This document shows, in pieces, positions 39,446 through 46,341 of a DNA stretch of 64,000 bases. Made by a program: the position numbers and the translations under genes. The stretch is from Deinococcus sp. Leaf326. GTDB taxonomy: Bacteria > Deinococcota > Deinococci > Deinococcales > Deinococcaceae. The notes under the pieces were generated by a model, which was given only the letters and a program-made list of their open reading frames with translations, did not search any database and was not told the DNA's origin. The stretch lies in assembly GCF_001424185.1 (NCBI RefSeq), contig NZ_LMOM01000043.1:194001-258000 (forward strand), written 5' to 3'. The number at the start of each line of letters is the position of its first letter. The first letter of the stretch is position 1.

Positions 39446-40678
39446 ATGTCGGATGCTCTCATCACGCTGGAAATCGAAAAACTTGTAGCGGGAGGCCTGG
39501 GTCTGGCCCGTGACGAGTCTGGCGTGGTGCTGGTACGCGGCGCCCTGCCCGGCGAACGTGTCACCGCCCGCCTGCGCGCCGGTAAAGGAGTCCGTCAGGG
39601 CGAAGTGGTCGAGGTGCTGCGCCGCAGCCCTGACCGGGTAGACGGCCCCGAGCTTCCCACGGCCGATCTGGCGTTCGCCAGCTACGCGGCGCAGCTCGCC
39701 TTCAAACGGGCCTTCGTTGAAGAAGCCCTGACCCGCATCGCCAAGGTGCGGCACACGGTCGGCGAGACGGTGCCCAGCCCGCAGGAGTGGCACTACCGCA
39801 ATACTGCCCAGTACCTCGTGACGCCGCAGGGCCTGGCCTACCGCGAGCGCCGGGGCCACGGCCCGCAGGCCTTCACCCAGGACCCGCTCGTCATGGAACA
39901 GATCCGGGCCGTGGCCGAGCGCCTCGACCCCGCCCACCTCGACCCCGTGACCGAGGTGGCTTTCCGGGCCAGCCAGCTTACCGGCGAGGTCGTCGCGGCG
40001 ATCATCGGGGCGGGCGAGCCCAAGCAGTTCCTGCGGGCCAGCGACCACCTCATGGACTCGGGGGTGGCCGGCGTGTCGCTGGCGCAGCCGGCAGGGCGGC
40101 GCTTCAGCGCGGGCGTACGCCTCGTCGCCGGCGAGAGCGAGATCCGCGAGCAGTTCGGGCGCGTGCAGGTCAGCGTGTCGGCCACCGGCTTCGCTCAGGT
40201 GAACCCGGCGGCGGCGGGGCTGGCCTACGTGCGCGCCGCCGAACTGGCGGGTACCGGCGAACACGCCGTGGACCTGTACGGCGGGGCCGGGGCTATCGCG
40301 CGCCATCTCTCGCCCAACTTCCGGCGTGTGACGGTGCTCGACAGTTCCTCCGAGGCGCTGTCGCGTGGCCGGCAGGACGTGGCCCTGAGCGGCGAGAAGA
40401 ACGTCACCTACCGCAGCGGCGACGCGGCCCGGTTCTCCGAACTCGGCACCGACGTGATCGTCGTGGACCCCCCCCGCGCCGGCCTGGAGGCCGAGGCCCG
40501 CGAGCAGATCCACGCCTCGACCGCCGACCGCCTCGTGTACGTCTCGTGCGACCCGGCCACCTGGGCGCGCGACATCGGCGAGTTCGCGCGCCGGGGCTGG
40601 AAGCTGGGCGAGGTCACCCCGCACGACTTCTACCCCCAGACCTCGCACGTCGAGATCGTGAGCGTCCTCAACCGCTGA
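39446..40678 (+). CDS. 23S rRNA/tRNA uracil-C5 methyltransferase (RlmD/TrmA family)
   Basis: A TRAM domain (about 5-60, [20 protein letters not shown]) precedes the SAM-dependent methyltransferase domain. Motifs seen are [28 protein letters not shown], the nucleophile Cys in [12 protein letters not shown] and the final SHVEIVSVL. The four-cysteine iron-sulfur cluster of RlmD is absent; the single Cys here is catalytic. 410 residues. TACCCT 7 nt before ATG 39446 marks a leaderless start. Confidence 0.9.
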   Translation: MSDALITLEIEKLVAGGLGLARDESGVVLVRGALPGERVTARLRAGKGVRQGEVVEVLRRSPDRVDGPELPTADLAFASYAAQLAFKRAFVEEALTRIAKVRHTVGETVPSPQEWHYRNTAQYLVTPQGLAYRERRGHGPQAFTQDPLVMEQIRAVAERLDPAHLDPVTEVAFRASQLTGEVVAAIIGAGEPKQFLRASDHLMDSGVAGVSLAQPAGRRFSAGVRLVAGESEIREQFGRVQVSVSATGFAQVNPAAAGLAYVRAAELAGTGEHAVDLYGGAGAIARHLSPNFRRVTVLDSSSEALSRGRQDVALSGEKNVTYRSGDAARFSELGTDVIVVDPPRAGLEAEAREQIHASTADRLVYVSCDPATWARDIGEFARRGWKLGEVTPHDFYPQTSHVEIVSVLNR

Positions 40679-40679
40679 G

Positions 40680-40946
40680 ATGACCCCGCCGCAATTGTCC
40701 CCGCGGGCCGGCAGGCTGTGGGCCTGGGCACTTGCTGGGGCGGCCGCGTTGCTTCTCGTGGCCGTCATCTCGCTGAGGGTGAGCCACGAGCTCTGGGGCG
40801 ACGCAGACGAAATGACGGGCAGTTCCCCGGCGTCTCTGGCGGACTGCATCAACTCGCTCGGTCTAGCCTTCGTTGAGATTCCCTCGAAACATCAGGTCCT
40901 CGTGCGGCAGGGCGACGTGTGGTGGATAACCAACACCTACGCCTGA
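40680..40946 (+). CDS. Small membrane-anchored protein of unknown function
   Basis: The 88-residue protein has one strong hydrophobic helix (LWAWALAGAAALLLVAVISL, 13-32) followed by an outside domain with a single Cys and an aromatic end (GDVWWITNTYA). It begins 1 nt after the methyltransferase stop, so it is probably translationally coupled. No homologue recognised. Confidence 0.6.
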   Translation: MTPPQLSPRAGRLWAWALAGAAALLLVAVISLRVSHELWGDADEMTGSSPASLADCINSLGLAFVEIPSKHQVLVRQGDVWWITNTYA

Positions 40947-41019
40947 GCCATGCTGCACCGCTTCACGGAACGGTTAGAGACGGCCTCAACCCCCGACCCT
41001 GCACGGTAGGGTGCAGGCC

Positions 41020-41430
41020 GTGAACCGTGCCGCTCTGTGTTTCGCCGTGCTGCTGGCACCGCTGCTGGCCGGATGCCAGGACCGGCAGGTCCGCGCCGAT
41101 CAGGCGGCACTAGCGCAGCGGGTCACGGCGTTGGAGGCTGAGGTACGAGGCCTCAAGGGCCAGGACGCAACCCTTGCGCCTACGCTGCCCGAGGCCAGCG
41201 AGGCGACAGCGCGCGCCGCTGCCGGCAACTGCGCGACGGCTCTGGCCCGCGCGCTGGAGACCTACCGCAGCGGCAGCCTGGACACCCGCTACCCCACCCG
41301 GACCGAGCTGGCCGCGCCGGACGCCTGCGCGGGACAGCGGGTCGAGTGGACTGCCCTGGAGGCGCAGCGTTACGCCTTCCGGGTGCTGTCGGCCAAGGGC
41401 CAGGAACTCGCGCGCCAGAACGGTCCCTGA
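41020..41430 (+). CDS. Lipoprotein of unknown function
   Basis: The N-terminus NRAALCFAVLLAPLLAGCQD carries a lipobox LAGC (Cys18). A coiled-coil-like stretch follows (QVRADQAALAQRVTALEAEV), then a compact domain with two Cys (GNCATAL and DACAGQ) that may pair. TAGGGT lies exactly 7 nt before GTG 41020, which favours this start over GTG 41011. 136 residues. It acts at the cell envelope; role unknown. Confidence 0.75.
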   Translation: MNRAALCFAVLLAPLLAGCQDRQVRADQAALAQRVTALEAEVRGLKGQDATLAPTLPEASEATARAAAGNCATALARALETYRSGSLDTRYPTRTELAAPDACAGQRVEWTALEAQRYAFRVLSAKGQELARQNGP

Positions 41431-41445
41431 GCCCGGCTTCCCGGC

Positions 41446-41823
41446 TCAGTGGCGGTCGGTGCCTGTCACGGTGCGCTGAGTAGTGGGGACAGGTGCAGGT
41501 GCGGGCCGGTTGCGGCCCATCAGCCCGAAGAGCCCCAACAGCCCGAGCAGGCCCCAGGGAAAGTCGTTGCCTCTGGGGGCTTCGGTGACGCTGCTGCTCG
41601 TGGAGGTGTCGCTGGTGGTCCCCGGCACGGCCGTATCGGTCGTGTCTGTGGAAGTCGTGTCGGCCGGGGTGGTGGTGTCGGTCGTGTCCGGCGCTGTGGT
41701 ATCGGCCGGGGTAGTCGTGTCGTCCGTGGAGGTCTGGACCTGAACGTAGCCAGGGGTGGGCGCGGTCGCCAGGGCCACCGGGGAAGCGAACAGCAGGGCG
41801 AGCGTAAAGGTCATCGTGCGCAT
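41446..41823 (-). CDS. Secreted WGxxGxxG family protein
   Basis: A signal peptide (MRTMTFTLALLFASPVALA) leads to a Thr/Asp-rich repeat region (about 34-75, PADTT and DTTD units) and then a C-terminal hydrophobic motif WGLLGLLGLFGLMGRNRP near 90-107. That WGxxGxxGLxGL-Arg pattern defines a family of short surface proteins and resembles CTERM-type sorting tails. AAGGAG lies 5 nt before the ATG. It is convergent with the lipoprotein at 41020. Function unknown. Confidence 0.8.
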   Translation of the reverse strand: MRTMTFTLALLFASPVALATAPTPGYVQVQTSTDDTTTPADTTAPDTTDTTTPADTTSTDTTDTAVPGTTSDTSTSSSVTEAPRGNDFPWGLLGLLGLFGLMGRNRPAPAPVPTTQRTVTGTDRH

Positions 41824-42144
41824 AGGAACTCCTTGAGCAGTGAAGCCGGGGCCCCGAGTGCGGGAACCGGATCTGTCTGGCGCCAGTCTGATTCGGAGGA
41901 CCGCCGCTGCGCTGAGAAGTGGGCTGGGCTGGCCTTTACTCGCCGCAGAGCGGCCCTGAAGTCAAACTCGAGGGCTGTCCTCCAGTTGCATGAACATGCC
42001 TTCATCCTTCGGGTACGAGTTGGGCCGCCTCGCCGGACGCTCCGGGACGGAAACCGCGCTAGTGCGCGGCCTGCCAACATCAGATTTCATGTTCCGCCGG
42101 TCTGGTGCGGCGCCTTCTGGGAGCGGGGCAGGGGCAAGCCGGTC
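41824..42144. other. Intergenic region upstream of the WGxxGxxG gene
   Basis: These 321 bp lie upstream of a minus-strand gene. A minus TTGACT is seen at 41965-41960 but no -10 at 16-18 nt from it. A short palindrome CCGCGC-TAGT-GCGCGG lies at 42054-42069. No coding frame with family similarity and no RNA gene was found. Confidence 0.4.
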
Positions 42145-42702
42145 TCAGGCGTCCGGGGTCATCGCCTGCATGGCGCGCAGGACCGTCGCCATGTGTGTGT
42201 CGAGGTCTACGCCGAGCTCACGGGCGCCCTGCTCGACCTCGTCGCGGTTCACCCCGGCCGCAAAGGCCCGGTTCCTGAAGCGCTTCTTCAGGCTGCTCAG
42301 TTCGATCCCCCGCACGTCCCTGTCGGGGCGCACGAGGGCGGCGGCCTGCACCAGCCCGGTCAGTTCGTCCACAGCGAACAGGGTCTGCGAGAGCCGGGTG
42401 GTGCGCGGCGTGCCTGTGTGGGCCGCGTGGCCCATGACCGCGTCGAGGATCTCGGGGGCCGTGTCGGTGTTTTCTCGCAGGTACGCTACGGCCCAGGCGG
42501 GGTGTTCGTCCGGGTGGCGCTCGTAGTCGAAGTCGTGCAGCAGCCCGGCGACGGCGTAGGTCTCCTCGTCCGCCGCCTCGCCCAGGCTGGCCCAGTGGCG
42601 GGCATAGGCGCGCATCGCTGCCTCGACGTTCAGCATGTGGCGCCGCAGCGATTCGGAGGGCGTGTGTTCCAGCATCAGGGCGTAGGCCTGCTCGCGGTTC
42701 AT
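42145..42702 (-). CDS. HD domain hydrolase
   Basis: The metal ligands of an HD phosphohydrolase are present: RRHMLNV (His about 22), GLLHDFDYERHPDE (HD about 58-59), VMGHAAH and the later Asp of LFAVDELTGL. 185 residues, similar to the HDIG family that acts on nucleotides. TAGACT lies 7 nt before ATG 42702, so it is leaderless; the frame from 42744 is not used. The natural substrate is unknown. Confidence 0.88.
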   Translation of the reverse strand: MNREQAYALMLEHTPSESLRRHMLNVEAAMRAYARHWASLGEAADEETYAVAGLLHDFDYERHPDEHPAWAVAYLRENTDTAPEILDAVMGHAAHTGTPRTTRLSQTLFAVDELTGLVQAAALVRPDRDVRGIELSSLKKRFRNRAFAAGVNRDEVEQGARELGVDLDTHMATVLRAMQAMTPDA

Positions 42703-42750
42703 GCCCCCCAGTCTAGGGTCGGGGACCGTGCCGTGCCGGCTCACCGGAGC

Positions 42751-42780
42751 AAAACCGCCGCCGGGAAGGTCCGGGCGGCG
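42751..42780 (-). terminator. Terminator of the HNH gene
   Basis: On the minus strand CGCCGCC and GGCGGCG form the stem around CGGACCTTCCC, followed by GTTTTG. It lies 25 nt after the HNH stop. Confidence 0.65.
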
Positions 42781-42805
42781 ATGGGGTTGGGGTTGCCCGG
42801 CGGGC

Positions 42806-43366
42806 TTACTGGGCGCCCAGGTACTGCGCCCATACGGGTTGCCAGTGCGCGAACTGGCCGTGGGCGTAGACCCCGAAGCTCGGCGCGCGCGGGCGCGTGC
42901 GCAGCGGCATGCCGGCTTCGTCGGGCGTGCGGTTGCCCTTGCGCTGGTTGCACGCGCGGCAGGCGGTGGTCACGTTGTCCCAGCCGTGGCGCCCGCCCCG
43001 CGAGCGCGGCATGACGTGGTCGAGCGTGAGGTCGTCGCCGCTGCCGCAGTACTGGCACACGAAGGTGTCGCGACGCAGCACGTTGCGCCGGTTGAACGGC
43101 ACCGGGTGCACGCGCGGCCGGCGCACGTAGCGCCGCAGCCGGATCACGCTGGGAATCGGCAGGACGGTGCTGGGCGATCGCACCACCTCCTCGCTGTTTT
43201 GCAGCACCTCGGCCACGCCGTACTGGAGCAGCGTGATCGCGCGCTTGGCGCTCGTGACGTGCAGCGGTTCGTAGGACGCGTTGAGCACCAAGACGCGCGG
43301 CGCGTTCAGGTCCGGCGCCGTGCGCGGTCGTTGGACTTCTTCCCCTCCAGTTCCGGCCGTGTTCAT
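42806..43366 (-). CDS. HNH endonuclease domain protein
   Basis: The HNH core is complete: CQYCGSGDDLTLDHVMPRSR (CxxC and DH), GWDNVTTACRACNQRKGNRT (N and CxxC). Two zinc-knuckle CxxC pairs hold the fold. The N-terminal part (VLVLNASYEPLHVTSAKRAI) is common in free-standing bacterial HNH proteins. 186 residues. TAGAAT sits 5 nt before the ATG. Role unknown; such proteins may act in DNA repair or be domesticated homing nucleases. Confidence 0.9.
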   Translation of the reverse strand: MNTAGTGGEEVQRPRTAPDLNAPRVLVLNASYEPLHVTSAKRAITLLQYGVAEVLQNSEEVVRSPSTVLPIPSVIRLRRYVRRPRVHPVPFNRRNVLRRDTFVCQYCGSGDDLTLDHVMPRSRGGRHGWDNVTTACRACNQRKGNRTPDEAGMPLRTRPRAPSFGVYAHGQFAHWQPVWAQYLGAQ

Positions 43367-43542
43367 GCCCCATTCTAGGGCGCGGCCATCAGGGAAATGT
43401 TGCGCCAGGTGGCTTACGCCGGCCCAGTTCGTTCACGCAGGGACGCGGCCTGGACGGCCGGAGGAGAGACGCGGTCTCCGGGGCCACCGGGGCGTCTCTG
43501 GGGTGCGTGTCCGGCCACGTTGTCCGTACCCCGGCTCCAGCC

Positions 43543-44193
43543 TCAACCGGGGCGCAGGCCGCCGCGCATGAGTTCCAGGGTGCCGTCGGCGATGTACTGC
43601 ACGGCCAGTGCGCCCAGCAGCACGCCCAGGACGCGCGTGACCACATGCACGCCCGTCACGCCGATGACCCGCCCGATCTGGCCGCTCAGGCGCAGGGCGA
43701 GGTAGCACAGCCACAGCACCACGCCCGTCATGGCGAAGACCGCCAGCAGCAGCACCGGGTTGCCGTGCGCCGTGTTCGCCTGGATCATGATGCTCGCCAG
43801 CGTGCCCGGCCCCGCGATGAGCGGAATCGCCAGCGGAAACACGCTGATGTCCTGGCGTTCCTGGGCCTCGCGCTCTTCCTCGGGCGTCTCCTTGCTGCCG
43901 CTGGGACGCGCGAAGACCATATCCAGCGCGATCATGAACAGCAGGATGCCCCCCGCGATCCGGAAGGCGCTCAGGCTGATGCCCAGGTGTTCGAGCAGCG
44001 CCCGGCCCACCAGCCCGAACACCAGGATGATGCCGCCGGCCACCAGGGCCGCCTTGAGGGCGATGCGGCGGCGCTCGAAGGCCGGGCGGTTGCCCGCCAG
44101 GCCGATGAAGATGGGCGCCAGCCCGATGGGATCCATGACCACCAGCATGGTCAGAAAGGTCTGCGTGACGATCGCCACGATCTCGGAGGTCAT
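43543..44193 (-). CDS. MarC family membrane protein
   Basis: The 216 residues form six hydrophobic helices with the family block [20 protein letters not shown] and the middle [18 protein letters not shown]. The UPF0056/MarC family has no proven function, although it was once thought to be a drug exporter. The ATG shares its A with the XRE regulator's TGA, so they form an operon. GTG 44196 is a possible alternative start. Confidence 0.9.
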   Translation of the reverse strand: MTSEIVAIVTQTFLTMLVVMDPIGLAPIFIGLAGNRPAFERRRIALKAALVAGGIILVFGLVGRALLEHLGISLSAFRIAGGILLFMIALDMVFARPSGSKETPEEEREAQERQDISVFPLAIPLIAGPGTLASIMIQANTAHGNPVLLLAVFAMTGVVLWLCYLALRLSGQIGRVIGVTGVHVVTRVLGVLLGALAVQYIADGTLELMRGGLRPG

Positions 44194-44417
44194 CACGGCC
44201 GCGCTCCCTGGTCACTCCGGGGCTGCACCCTGAGTTCGAGCCCCAGCATGTCCAGGATGGCCGAGAGATGCGAGGTCGGTATGCTCTTGCCGCCGCCGAC
44301 GAACTGCGCGACGGCGGGCTGCGAGATTCCCAGGCGCTCGGCCAGCGCGGTCTGAAAACCGCGTGGCTGCGCCCGAATCTGTTCGCGAAGGTAGTGTTCA
44401 GTCTGTTCCCAGTTCAT
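44193..44417 (-). CDS. XRE family transcriptional regulator
   Basis: The 74-residue protein is one helix-turn-helix domain: [20 protein letters not shown] then [26 protein letters not shown] lies 6 nt before ATG 44417 (leaderless), inside one of two direct repeats that it may bind. It is translationally joined to marC and might regulate it. Confidence 0.85.
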   Translation of the reverse strand: MNWEQTEHYLREQIRAQPRGFQTALAERLGISQPAVAQFVGGGKSIPTSHLSAILDMLGLELRVQPRSDQGARP

Positions 44418-44422
44418 CCGGC

Positions 44423-44453
44423 CAGACTATCATGTTTATAATCTACAGACTAT
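44423..44453 (-). promoter_or_regulatory. Direct repeats over the XRE-marC promoter
   Basis: ATAGTCTG on the minus strand occurs at 44430-44423 and 44453-44446. The first copy contains the -10 TAGTCT; the second sits exactly where a -35 box should be (17 nt spacer). This is a likely autoregulatory operator. Confidence 0.45.
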
Positions 44454-44477
44454 GATTTGTGTCCTCCTGGCGGGTGA

Positions 44478-44603
44478 CTAGGGGCCGGACACTCCGAGCT
44501 GTCATTCGAGATCAAAATACCGGCAAAGTTTGCGCAGTTGTTAAGGAAGAACAAACGTCTCCGAGTAGGCTATGCAGCTCTGCGGGAAAGTATGCAGCGG
44601 TAG
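44478..44603 (+). pseudogene. Possible gene remnant next to the XRE regulator
   Basis: A plus-strand frame between TGA 44475 and TAG 44601 reads ELSFEIKIPAKFAQLLRKNK then RLRVGYAALRESMQR. It looks like the end of a real protein but lacks a start codon, is less GC-rich than its surroundings and matches no family I can name. Confidence 0.3.
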
Positions 44604-44620
44604 TGGACTGGATACCGGGC

Positions 44621-45457
44621 TCAGCTCTGCTTCGCGCCGCCCTGCGCTTCGAGGGCTACGGGCTGCCATTCACGCCATAGGGCGAGGCGGCTCTCGTAGT
44701 CGCGGGTGGCGATGGCCAGCGGCGCCTCACCGAAGAACACGCGCAGCGGTGGCTCGGCGGCGTCCACAATCTTCAGGATGGGACTGCGGGTGGCCTGCGG
44801 GTCGCCGGGAGCGGCCACGCGGGTCGCGCGCGCCTGCCTCATCTGTTCGTGGACCTCGGCGTAGGCCTCCATGGGCTGCGCGTGTCGGGCCGAGCTGCCG
44901 CCCCAGTCGGTGTCGAATCCGCCCGGCTCAATCAGGGTGACGAAGATCCCCAGGGGCCGCACCTCGGTCGCCAGCGCCTGGCTGAAGCCCTCAAGGGCCC
45001 ACTTGGAGGCGTTGTAGATACCGATGCCCCCGAAGGCGCTGATCCCGCCGATGCTCGACACCTGGATGATGTGGCCGCTGCCCTGCTGGCGCAGAAAGGG
45101 CAGCGCCGCCTGCGTGACCCACAACGCCCCGAACACGTTCGTCTCGAACTGGTCGCGCACCTCGGCCTCGCTGAGTTCCTCGATCAGGCCGAACTGTCCG
45201 TACCCCGCGTTGTTCACGACGACGTCCAGCCGCCCAAAATGCTCGTGGGCCTGCCTGACGGCCGCAAAGGCCGCCTCGCGGCTGTTCACGTCCAGCGTGA
45301 GGGGCAATACCGCGTCGCCGTACTTTTCGGCCAGCCCGTGCAGGCTCGCCGCGTCGCGGGCGGTGGCCGCCACCTTGTCGCCGCGTTCCAGCGCCGCGTC
45401 GGCCCACTCGTACCCGAATCCCCTTGACGTCCCCGTGATGAACCAGACCTTGCTCAT
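44621..45457 (-). CDS. Classical short-chain dehydrogenase/reductase
   Basis: All SDR motifs are present: TGTSRGFG for NADP(H) binding, NNAGYG, and the Ser-Tyr-Lys site as SSIGG … YNASK. 278 residues, like the NADP-dependent ketoreductase-type SDRs. The Arg after TGTS and ARDAAS suggest NADPH preference. GGAGG lies 5 nt before the ATG. Substrate unknown. Confidence 0.92.
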   Translation of the reverse strand: MSKVWFITGTSRGFGYEWADAALERGDKVAATARDAASLHGLAEKYGDAVLPLTLDVNSREAAFAAVRQAHEHFGRLDVVVNNAGYGQFGLIEELSEAEVRDQFETNVFGALWVTQAALPFLRQQGSGHIIQVSSIGGISAFGGIGIYNASKWALEGFSQALATEVRPLGIFVTLIEPGGFDTDWGGSSARHAQPMEAYAEVHEQMRQARATRVAAPGDPQATRSPILKIVDAAEPPLRVFFGEAPLAIATRDYESRLALWREWQPVALEAQGGAKQS

Positions 45458-45607
45458 GTGTGCCTCCCCGGTCCGCCGCTTGCTCGCCGGTCCGTTCTCC
45501 AGCGCGGCGCGAACCGTTCGCCGCTCTGGATACGCGCTCTGACAGGCTGGGACGGTAAGGCCGGCAGGTTTCTGAACGCCGGGCCAAGGGAGCGCCCGGC
45601 AGGAGGA

Positions 45608-46291
45608 TCAGGGCCGCACGTCGATCTCTAGCGACCCGTCCGCGGCGACGGCCCGGCCGTCCGGGGCCGTCTGGCTGGCCTGCACGCCCGCCGTGAAGGT
45701 GTTGATGGGCGCGCCCGCCAGGACCGTCACACGGACCGGAAAGATCTCGCCGACGCGCACCGCCGTCTTGGGCAGCGTGACGACCACGCTGGGCGTGCTG
45801 CTCTGGGCACTCAACTGGAACACGCCGGGGTGCGTCTGGGGAGTGTACCCGCCGATCCGGCCGGTCAGGTCGCGCGACTCGCCCGCCCGCAGCGAGAGCG
45901 TGCTGACCGAGCGGGTGCCCGGCGCGGCCAGGACCACGTAGCCGCCCGCGCAGCCGGTGGTGCGCAGTTCGCCGATGTCGCGTGCGCCCACGTACAGCGC
46001 CGGCATCAGCGAGGCGACGACCAGCCCCAGGCCCAGGGCGGCGCGGCGTGGGCGGCGCCAGCTCAGCGCCGTGAAGCCCAGTCCGCCGGGGCCCAGCAGC
46101 AGCGGCATCGCCAGCGAAAGCAGCGTGCGCCCCGCGCACGGCGTGGTGAGCAGGGCGTCGCCCAGGGCGCGTACTCCGAAGGTCAGCAGGGCGCCCAGCC
46201 CCCAGCCCAGCAAGAAGGCCGGCAGAAACTCGCGCATCCGGTAGACCGGAAAGGCCGGCGGTTCGGGGGGGGAAGAGAGCGGCGCCGTCAT
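45608..46291 (-). CDS. Membrane protein of unknown function
   Basis: The 227-residue protein has about four hydrophobic helices in its first 110 residues, then an extracytoplasmic beta-rich domain (TGRIGGYTPQTHPGVFQLSA, then VGEIFPVRVTVLAGAPINTF). TACGCT lies 7 nt before the ATG, a leaderless start. It is not in an obvious operon. I recognise no family. Confidence 0.6.
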   Translation of the reverse strand: MTAPLSSPPEPPAFPVYRMREFLPAFLLGWGLGALLTFGVRALGDALLTTPCAGRTLLSLAMPLLLGPGGLGFTALSWRRPRRAALGLGLVVASLMPALYVGARDIGELRTTGCAGGYVVLAAPGTRSVSTLSLRAGESRDLTGRIGGYTPQTHPGVFQLSAQSSTPSVVVTLPKTAVRVGEIFPVRVTVLAGAPINTFTAGVQASQTAPDGRAVAADGSLEIDVRP

Positions 46292-46341
46292 GTCTGCGAG
46301 CGTAGCGCCGCGTGGGGGGGACAGGTTGCTCTGCGCAGGTC

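Noticed and set aside
39119..40852. 577-codon minus-strand frame spanning the methyltransferase gene
   Set aside because: Only its last 56 codons, a lipoprotein with lipobox, are believable; the rest is antisense to a gene with full catalytic motifs.
43440..43530. GC-rich inverted repeats after marC as a structured RNA
   Set aside because: Stems are short and broken, there is no T tract or conserved core, and such pairing is expected by chance at this G+C.
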